Origin: Dehalococcoidia bacterium
Lineage (GTDB): Bacteria > Chloroflexota > Dehalococcoidia > SM23-28-2 > HRBIN24
Direction: 5' to 3'
Length of the DNA: 56,719 bases
NCBI GenBank assembly: GCA_025062275.1
Contig: JANXAP010000005.1
Coordinates: 1 to 56,719 of the forward strand
In this document: one piece after another, positions 51,451-56,719 of the stretch
Layout: every line of letters starts with the position of its first letter
How positions within the stretch are numbered: the first letter of the stretch is position 1
Notes under the pieces: model-generated
Told to the model about the DNA's origin: nothing
Database searches by the model: none
Seen by the model: only the letters and a program-made list of their open reading frames with translations
Made by a program: the position numbers and the translations under genes

Positions 51451-54246
51451 TCACTCCATGTCGCCCCAGGTCTTTCCCACCTTGACGTCCACCTTGAGGG
51501 GGACGGCCAGCTGGGCCGCGTTGGGCATTATGTCTAGCACCAGCCCTTGCATCTCATCCAGCTCGTTCGCCGGGCACTCGAAGATCAGCTCGTCGTGGAC
51601 CTGTAGCACCATCATCGACCGCAGCCCCCGGCGGTCCATCTCCTGCTGTACACGGGCCATGGCGATCTTCATGATGTCGGCATTGGTGCCCTGGATGGGC
51701 ATGTTGATGGCAGCCCGTTCGGCCGCCTGCCGGACATTGGCGTTGGGCGAATTGATCTCGGGCAAGTAGCGCCGTCGACCGAAGATGGTCTCGGCATAGC
51801 CCAGCTCCCGCGTCCGCTGAACCGTCTCCTCGATGTAGCGGCGGACGCCCGGGTACTTCTCGAAGTAGCGGCGGATGAACTCGGCTGCCTCTTCCTGCGG
51901 GATTCGCTCCCGCACCGACAGTCCGTACGGCGTCAGGCCATAGAGGACGCCGAAGTTGAAGACCTTCGCCCGCCGCCGCATCTCCGGCGTCACCTTCTCC
52001 ATGGGCACACCGAAGACCTGGGAGGCGGTGACGGCGTGGATGTCCTCGTCGCGGCGGAAGGCTTCCACCAGGGCGGGGTCGCCGGTGTAGTGGGCCAGGA
52101 TGCGCAGCTCTATCTGCGAGTAGTCGGCCGACAACAGGTAAGGGTCGGGTCCCGCGTCCCGGGCGACGAAGGCCCGCCGTATTTGACGCCCCAGCTCCGA
52201 CCGCACCGGTATGTTCTGCAGGTTGGGGTTGCTGGAGGAGATACGGCCCGTGGCCGCCCCCGTCTGGTTGAAGTCGCTGTGTATGCGCCCCGTGCGCGGG
52301 TTCACCAGGCCCGGCAGGGCATCCACATATGTGCCCTTGAGCTTGGTCAGCTCCCGGTACTCGAGGATCAGGTCGATGACCGGATGGGCGCCTCGCAATT
52401 CCTCCAGCGACTGGGCATCGGTGGAGTAGGAGCCCGTCTTGAGGCGACGGGTCTTGGGCAGCTTCAGTTCTTCGAACAGGACGCGGCTGAGTTGCTGGGG
52501 CGAGCCGATGTTGAAGCGGTGGCCCACCAGGCGATAGACCTCCTCCTCCACCCGACGGATCTCCTCAGCCAGCACGCCCGACATCTCCTTGAGCGCGCCC
52601 ACGTCCACCGCCATGCCGTTGAGCTCCATGCGGGCCAGCACCGGCACCACCGGCATCTCGATTTCGTAGAAGAGGCGCTCCTGAGAGCGCTCCCGGAGCA
52701 TCTCCTCCAACCGCGGGCGCAGGCGCAGGGTCATGTCGGCATCGGCGCAGGCGTAACGGCCTGCCGCCTCCACCGGCACCTCGGCCATAGATATCTGCTC
52801 CCGCCCCCGTTTGCCGATGAGCTGGGCGATGTCGGTCATCTCCACGCCCAGGAGGCGAGAGGCCAACCACTTGAGTCCCAGCGCTCCTTCCCCCGGACGG
52901 TAGGTGCCGCCCCCGCCCTCGCCGGCCAGAAAGGCGGCTATCATGGTGTCGAACTGGAGCCCCCGCACCCACACGCCGTGCTGGGCCAGCACCACCATGT
53001 CGTACTTGGCGTTGTGGGCCGTCTTGGCTACCCCCTCCGCCTCCAGCAGGGGGCCCAGACGCTCCAGCGCCAGCTCCAGGGGCAACTGACGCGCCCCGCC
53101 CACGTGGCCCACGGGCACGTAATATGCCTCCCCGGGAGCAACGGCGAAGGAAAGGCCCACCAGGCGCGCCCGCATGGCCTCCAGCCCGGTGGTCTCGGTA
53201 TCGAAGGCGAAGGCGCCGGCCGCCTCCAGGCGCTGGGCTAGCTCCGCCAGGGCCTCCTCACTGTCCACGATGCGATAGCGCTCGGCACCGGCCTCGGCGA
53301 CGGCGGGACGGCCGGTCAGGGGCACCTGGAGAGCACGCTCCTCTTCCTCCTGGCCATCGTCGGGGGGCAGGCGAGGGACCAGACTCTTGAACTCCAGCTC
53401 ACGGAACAGGTCCAGCACCCGCTGGCGACGGTAGTGACGACGGAAGTCAGCGGCGTCCAGGTCCAGCTCTACCGGGACATCGGTGGCGATGGTGGCCAGG
53501 GCCTTGCTGCGACGGACCTGCTCCTCGTGCTGGCGCAGGGCCTCCCTCAGCTTGGGCGGCTCCACCTGCTCCAGGTTCTCGTACAGGGCCTCGATGCTGC
53601 CGAACTCCTGCACCAGGCGCACGGCCGTCTTCTCGCCCACTCCGGGGACGCCGGGGATATTGTCAGTGGCATCGCCTTTGAGGGCCTTCAGGTCTGGTAT
53701 CTGGTGGGGCAGGACACCGTACCGGCGCTGCACGTCCTCGGGGGTGGCATAGACCACGAAGTCCCGCTGGTAGGGGCGATAGAGCCAGAGCCGGACGCCC
53801 GGTCGCACCAGCTGGGCGATGTCCGAGTCCAGGCTCACCAGACAGGTCTCGATGCCGGCCTCGGCCGCCTGACGCGACAGCGTGCCCAGAATATCGTCAG
53901 CCTCGTATTCCTCCAGCTCGTAGATCGGGATGCCGAAGGCCTCGATGAGCTCGCGACAGCGACGTATCTGGGCGCGCAGGTCGTCGGGCATCTCTACCCG
54001 GTGTGCCTTGTAGTTGGGATCGAGGCGATGACGGAAGGTGAGGCGCCCCTTGTCCATGGCCACGATCACGTGGCTGGGCTTCAGCTCCTGAAGCACCGAA
54101 AGGAGTGTGTTGGCGAAGCCGTATACTGCAGTGATGACCTCCCCAGTGTGGCGCACCGTGAGGGGCTGCTCCCGCATGGCGTGATAGGAGCGGTGAATGA
54201 TGCCGTGGCCGTCCAGGAGGACCAGAAGGGTCTTGGCCTCGCCCAC
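51451..54246 (-). CDS. polA: DNA polymerase I
   Basis: Gap-filling polymerase with all three activities, 931 aa. The 5'-3' nuclease (about 1-290) has GDATDNIPGVPGVGEKTAV. The 3'-5' exonuclease looks intact: FDTETTGLE with D349 and E351, AHNAKYDMV, and YACADADMT. Many related bacterial PolA enzymes have lost it. The polymerase has SADYSQIELRILAH, RRRAKVFNFGVLYGLTPYGLS and QVHDELIFECP. The start is GTG. An extended -10 box ends 7 nt before it and no ribosome site is present, so the message is probably leaderless. An inverted repeat covers the -35 region. mutM follows directly. Confidence 0.97.
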   Translation of the reverse strand: MGEAKTLLVLLDGHGIIHRSYHAMREQPLTVRHTGEVITAVYGFANTLLSVLQELKPSHVIVAMDKGRLTFRHRLDPNYKAHRVEMPDDLRAQIRRCRELIEAFGIPIYELEEYEADDILGTLSRQAAEAGIETCLVSLDSDIAQLVRPGVRLWLYRPYQRDFVVYATPEDVQRRYGVLPHQIPDLKALKGDATDNIPGVPGVGEKTAVRLVQEFGSIEALYENLEQVEPPKLREALRQHEEQVRRSKALATIATDVPVELDLDAADFRRHYRRQRVLDLFRELEFKSLVPRLPPDDGQEEEERALQVPLTGRPAVAEAGAERYRIVDSEEALAELAQRLEAAGAFAFDTETTGLEAMRARLVGLSFAVAPGEAYYVPVGHVGGARQLPLELALERLGPLLEAEGVAKTAHNAKYDMVVLAQHGVWVRGLQFDTMIAAFLAGEGGGGTYRPGEGALGLKWLASRLLGVEMTDIAQLIGKRGREQISMAEVPVEAAGRYACADADMTLRLRPRLEEMLRERSQERLFYEIEMPVVPVLARMELNGMAVDVGALKEMSGVLAEEIRRVEEEVYRLVGHRFNIGSPQQLSRVLFEELKLPKTRRLKTGSYSTDAQSLEELRGAHPVIDLILEYRELTKLKGTYVDALPGLVNPRTGRIHSDFNQTGAATGRISSSNPNLQNIPVRSELGRQIRRAFVARDAGPDPYLLSADYSQIELRILAHYTGDPALVEAFRRDEDIHAVTASQVFGVPMEKVTPEMRRRAKVFNFGVLYGLTPYGLSVRERIPQEEAAEFIRRYFEKYPGVRRYIEETVQRTRELGYAETIFGRRRYLPEINSPNANVRQAAERAAINMPIQGTNADIMKIAMARVQQEMDRRGLRSMMVLQVHDELIFECPANELDEMQGLVLDIMPNAAQLAVPLKVDVKVGKTWGDME

Positions 54247-54253
54247 GCCTCAG

Positions 54254-54262
54254 ATTTTAGCA
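54254..54262 (-). promoter_or_regulatory. Extended -10 of polA-mutM, leaderless
   Basis: TGC-TAAAAT on the minus strand ends 7 nt before the GTG, placing the transcription start at or next to the start codon. Confidence 0.5.
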
Positions 54263-54270
54263 CCCGACGC

Positions 54271-54292
54271 CGCGAACCGACTCCGGTTCGCG
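54271..54292. repeat. Perfect inverted repeat CGCGAACCG-ACTC-CGGTTCGCG
   Basis: Arms of 9 bp with a 4-nt centre, overlapping the -35 region of polA (minus). It contains CGAAC-N8-GTTCG, the half-sites of the Gram-positive LexA box (CGAAC-N4-GTTCG) at a wider spacing. Possible operator; a terminator is unlikely here. Confidence 0.5.
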
Positions 54293-54311
54293 ACAGGAGG
54301 CGTCCCTCTCC

Positions 54312-54340
54312 TTGTCGTAAACGTTAGACTCTCTTACAAT
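54312..54340 (+). promoter_or_regulatory. Promoter of the nitronate monooxygenase-like gene
   Basis: TTGTCG (54312-54317), 17 nt, TACAAT (54335-54340). The start at 54372 then has a leader of about 25 nt with GGGAGAGG. This excludes the upstream ATG at 54339. Confidence 0.5.
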
Positions 54341-54371
54341 GCCTATGGAGCATCCATCGAAGGGAGAGGCT

Positions 54372-55514
54372 ATGACTAGGCCCGTGCTGCGCACACCCCT
54401 CTGCGACCTGCTGGGCATCGAATACCCGGTCGTCCTGGCCGGCATGGGTCCTAGCGGCACCGCCAGCCGCGGCATCGCTCGGGCGGAGCTGGTAGCCGCT
54501 GTGTCCAACGCTGGCGGCCTCGGCGTCATCGGCGGGGCAGCCATGTCCCCGGACGAGCTGCGGCAGGAGATTCGCAAGGTGCGCGACCTCACGGACAAGC
54601 CCTTCGGCGTGGACCTGCTGCTACCGGCGGTCGGCCAACTGCCTTCTACAGGCAGCGGGGGCAGTGGCGCTCCGGCTAACTGGCGCGAACTGGTGCCCGG
54701 CGACGTGCGTGAGTTCGTCCTCCAGCTCAAGCAACGCTTCGGGCTGCCCGACGCGGGGCCGGAATCGACGCCGCGCTTCGCCCCCGACTACATTCAGCGC
54801 CAGATGGAGGTGGTGCTGGAAGAGCGAGTCCCCGTCTTCGCTTCGGGTCTCGGCAACCCTGCCCCCTTCGTCCCGCAACTGCACCGCAACGGCACCAGGG
54901 TGATGGCCCTGGTGGGCAACGTGAAGAACGCTCGTCGCGTGGCCGAGGGTGGCGCCGACGTGGTGGTGGCCCAGGGCTACGAGGCAGGCGGCCATACCGG
55001 CCGCGTCGGCACCATGGCCCTGGTGCCCCAGGTGGTGGACGCGGTGGCCCCCAAGCCCGTGGTGGCAGCGGGAGGCATCGGCGACGGCCGAGGCCTGGCA
55101 GCCGCCCTCTGCCTGGGCGCAGTCGGCGTATGGGTAGGCACCGCCTTCCTGGTATCCGAGGAGTCACCCCTCGACCCGGAGCTGAAGCGGCGCATCCTGG
55201 AGGCTAGCGAGGAGGACACCCGCGTCACTCGCATCTACTCGGGCAAGACCATGCGCAACATCACCAACCCCCTCATCGAGGAGTGGGAGAGGGCCGGAGT
55301 GCCCACCTTGCCCTTCCCCTTCCAGGGCGCCATCGTTCGCGAGATAACGGTGGCCGCTGAAAAGGCAGGGCGCAAGGAGCTGCTCATGAACCCAGCGGGC
55401 CAGATCGCGGGCATGATGCGCCGTATCCGCCCCGCCCGCGAGATCCTGGAGGAGATGGTGGCCCAGGCGGCCGAGATCCTGGGCCGCATCGCCCCCTCCT
55501 ACGTTGGCACCTAG
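54372..55514 (+). CDS. Nitronate monooxygenase/2-nitropropane dioxygenase-like flavoprotein
   Basis: A 380-aa FMN-dependent TIM-barrel enzyme of the NMO/NPD family, which also contains enoyl reductase FabK-like members. Marks are CDLLGIEYPVVLAGMG at the start, AAVSNAGGLGVIGGAAM, the catalytic His in AQGYEAGGHTGRVGTMAL, and the FMN phosphate site VVAAGGIGDGRGLAAALCLGAVGVWVGTAF (about residues 228-257). GGGAGAGG lies before this ATG. It is monocistronic-looking, divergent from polA and followed by the sulfurtransferase gene. Activity on nitroalkanes is typical of the family, but the true substrate is unknown. Confidence 0.85.
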   Translation: MTRPVLRTPLCDLLGIEYPVVLAGMGPSGTASRGIARAELVAAVSNAGGLGVIGGAAMSPDELRQEIRKVRDLTDKPFGVDLLLPAVGQLPSTGSGGSGAPANWRELVPGDVREFVLQLKQRFGLPDAGPESTPRFAPDYIQRQMEVVLEERVPVFASGLGNPAPFVPQLHRNGTRVMALVGNVKNARRVAEGGADVVVAQGYEAGGHTGRVGTMALVPQVVDAVAPKPVVAAGGIGDGRGLAAALCLGAVGVWVGTAFLVSEESPLDPELKRRILEASEEDTRVTRIYSGKTMRNITNPLIEEWERAGVPTLPFPFQGAIVREITVAAEKAGRKELLMNPAGQIAGMMRRIRPAREILEEMVAQAAEILGRIAPSYVGT

Positions 55515-55563
55515 CTGCCCTTTCCCCCGAGCACGTGCGCCCGGTGCCAATAAGGGCCAAAAC

Positions 55564-55593
55564 TTGATTTTGTAACTCGGGATAGTATATTAT
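55564..55593 (+). promoter_or_regulatory. Promoter of the sulfurtransferase gene
   Basis: TTGATT (55564-55569) with TATATT (55586-55591, 16 nt) or TATTAT (55588-55593, 18 nt). A mini-ORF encoding GTG-Arg-Cys-Pro-Cys-stop (55601-55618) follows immediately. Confidence 0.5.
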
Positions 55594-55633
55594 GATGGCT
55601 GTGAGATGTCCCTGCTGAACGGAGGTTGAAGAC

Positions 55634-56476
55634 ATGTCCCAGTATGCCCATCCCGAGGTGCTGGTCTCCACCGAATGGGTAGCTGAGCACCTCAACGACC
55701 CGAAGGTGCGCATCGTCGAGGTGGATGTGGACACGGCTGCCTACGAGACGGGCCACATCCCCGGCGCCATCGGCTGGCACTGGCGCAACGACCTGGAAGC
55801 GCCCATCCTGCGCGACATTGCCCCCAAGGAGCTGCTGGAGGACCTGCTCTCCCGTTCGGGCATCGCCAACGACACCACCGTCGTGCTGTACGGCGACAAC
55901 AACAACTGGTTCGCCACCTACGCCTTCTGGCTGCTCAAGTACTACGGCCACGAGGACGCGCGGGTGATGAACGGCGGGCGCAAGAAGTGGATCGACGAGG
56001 GACGCCCCCTCACCACCGAGGTGCCCTCCTATCCCCGCACCCAGTACCGCGCCAAGGACCCTGACCCCGAGATTCGAGCCTTCCGCGACGAGATCCTGCG
56101 TCGTCTCGGGTCGCCCGACCTGGCCCTGGTGGACGTTCGCTCCCCGGCCGAGTACAAGGGCGAGATCCTGGCGCCCGAGAACCTGCCCCAGGAGGGTGCC
56201 CAGCGTCCCGGCCACATCCCCGGTGCCAAAAACGTGCCCTGGGCCATGGCCGTGCGAGAGGACGGCACCTTCAAGGACCCGGAGGAGCTGAAGCAGCTGT
56301 ACCAGTCCCTGGGCATCACGCCCGATAAGGAGGTCATCGCCTACTGCCGCATCGGCGAGCGCTCCTCCCACACCTGGTTCGTCCTCAAGTACCTGCTGGG
56401 CTACCCGAAGGTGAAGAACTACGACGGCTCCTGGACCGAATGGGGCAGCCTGGTGGGCGCGCCCATCGAGAAGTAG
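55634..56476 (+). CDS. sseA: Thiosulfate/3-mercaptopyruvate sulfurtransferase (tandem rhodanese)
   Basis: A two-domain rhodanese of 280 aa transferring sulfane sulfur from thiosulfate or 3-mercaptopyruvate to cyanide or thiols. The inactive N-terminal domain includes [14 protein letters not shown] and [18 protein letters not shown]. The active C-terminal domain has the loop CRIGERSSH with the catalytic Cys near residue 239, and ends with [12 protein letters not shown]. The loop composition (CRxGERS) is closer to thiosulfate than to mercaptopyruvate enzymes, but this is not decisive. GGAGG lies 8 nt before the ATG. A strong hairpin follows. Confidence 0.93.
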   Translation: MSQYAHPEVLVSTEWVAEHLNDPKVRIVEVDVDTAAYETGHIPGAIGWHWRNDLEAPILRDIAPKELLEDLLSRSGIANDTTVVLYGDNNNWFATYAFWLLKYYGHEDARVMNGGRKKWIDEGRPLTTEVPSYPRTQYRAKDPDPEIRAFRDEILRRLGSPDLALVDVRSPAEYKGEILAPENLPQEGAQRPGHIPGAKNVPWAMAVREDGTFKDPEELKQLYQSLGITPDKEVIAYCRIGERSSHTWFVLKYLLGYPKVKNYDGSWTEWGSLVGAPIEK

Positions 56477-56494
56477 CGGCGACAGGCCGAAGCC

Positions 56495-56534
56495 ACAGGC
56501 CCCGTGCGCTCCACCACGAGCGCGCGGGGCCTGT
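56495..56534 (+). terminator. Long GC-rich hairpin after sseA
   Basis: A 16-bp stem (one G-T pair) from ACAGGCCCCG...CGGGGCCTGT, loop 8 nt, 18 nt after the sseA stop. GCGACAGGCC (56479-56488) could pair alternatively with GGCCTGTCGC (56528-56537). There is no T tract. Confidence 0.5.
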
Positions 56535-56589
56535 CGCATCTCCGGAGTGAGCGCGGGGCCGGGGAAGGAAGGGCGTTCGTCCCTCGGCC

Positions 56590-56598
56590 TGATAAGGT
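56590..56598 (+). promoter_or_regulatory. Extended -10 of tRNA-Ser
   Basis: TGA-TAAGGT ends 14 nt before the mature tRNA 5' end; a second candidate, TAAACT, lies at 56598-56603. The -35 is poor. Confidence 0.35.
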
Positions 56599-56612
56599 AA
56601 ACTCGAGGGACG

Positions 56613-56704
56613 GGAGGGGTGCCGGAGCGGCTGAACGGGGCGGTCTTGAAAACCGCTAGGGGCCCCCGTGCCCCTCGTGGGTTCGAATCCCACCCCCTCC
56701 GCCA
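56613..56704 (+). tRNA. tRNA-Ser (anticodon UGA)
   Basis: A class II tRNA of 92 nt including an encoded CCA end. The acceptor stem GGAGGGG pairs with CCCCTCC, G is the discriminator, and CCA is at 56702-56704. The anticodon arm is GCGGT-CTTGAAA-ACCGC with anticodon TGA. The T arm contains GGTTCGAATCC, and a long variable arm (GGGGCCCCCGTGCCCC region) identifies serine. It reads UCA and, with wobble, other UCN codons. Confidence 0.97.
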
Positions 56705-56719
56705 GCAGATAGGACGGGG

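Noticed and set aside
54339-54371. ATG at 54339 as start of the nitronate monooxygenase-like gene
   Set aside because: It overlaps the -10 hexamer TACAAT; the ATG at 54372 has a ribosome site and the family-typical N-terminus.

Overview
This window is a gene-dense stretch of a high-GC bacterial chromosome, almost certainly from a Chloroflexota member (Dehalococcoidia- or Thermomicrobia-like). That placement is inferred from the gene set and arrangement: RNase J, ClpP/ClpX behind trigger factor, a two-subunit 2-oxoacid:ferredoxin oxidoreductase, an actinobacterial-type succinate dehydrogenase with one membrane subunit, a family 4 uracil-DNA glycosylase and many short intergenic gaps. It was not tested by a database search. 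I see no transposon, phage, CRISPR array or rRNA. One tRNA (Ser, UGA) lies at the right edge.

Layout. 1-14.7 kb: selB and a divergent histone-deacetylase-like gene, hemW, aspS, an oligopeptide-type ABC importer lacking its ATPases, the tig-clpP-clpX proteostasis operon, and tlyA-nadK. 15-27 kb: a thiolase-like protein without its nucleophile, an IclR regulator, and a nine-gene minus-strand operon (26.86 to 17.6 kb). That operon has a luciferase-like flavin oxidoreductase, homogentisate dioxygenase, a complete Liv-type ABC importer, an unrecognised 322-residue protein and fumarylacetoacetase. Its promoter is near-consensus (TTGACA-17-TATAAA). 27.3-41 kb is a central-carbon block: Nudix hydrolase, sdhCAB on plus; korAB, isocitrate dehydrogenase, malate dehydrogenase and a lone class I fumarase alpha subunit converging on minus; then a stand-alone Lrp-type ligand-binding domain and a three-gene biotin carboxyltransferase set with the subunit layout of methylmalonyl-CoA:pyruvate transcarboxylase. 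41-56.7 kb: LysM and M28 lipoproteins, a structured intergenic region with a probable 30-codon gene, ftsK, RNase J, uracil-DNA glycosylase, P1 peptidase, thiolase, mutM, polA, a nitronate monooxygenase-like flavoprotein, a thiosulfate sulfurtransferase and tRNA-Ser.

How the genes fit together. Homogentisate dioxygenase and fumarylacetoacetase would yield fumarate and acetoacetate. Succinate dehydrogenase, fumarase, malate dehydrogenase, isocitrate dehydrogenase and Kor cover much of the TCA cycle, and the carboxyltransferase would link methylmalonyl-CoA/propionyl-CoA to oxaloacetate. The maleylacetoacetate isomerase, fumarase beta subunit, biotin carboxylase and Dpp ATPases expected as partners are not in the window.

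Regulation. Many promoters carry an extended -10 (TGC or TGn before TAnnnT). Several genes (HDAC, aspS, lysM, udg, polA) have this box only 7-11 nt before the start codon and no Shine-Dalgarno, so leaderless transcription looks common. Several operon ends have strong GC-rich hairpins without a U tract. The best candidates for undescribed biology are the homogentisate operon with its unknown gene, and the promoter, small ORF and hairpins at 43.3-43.6 kb.
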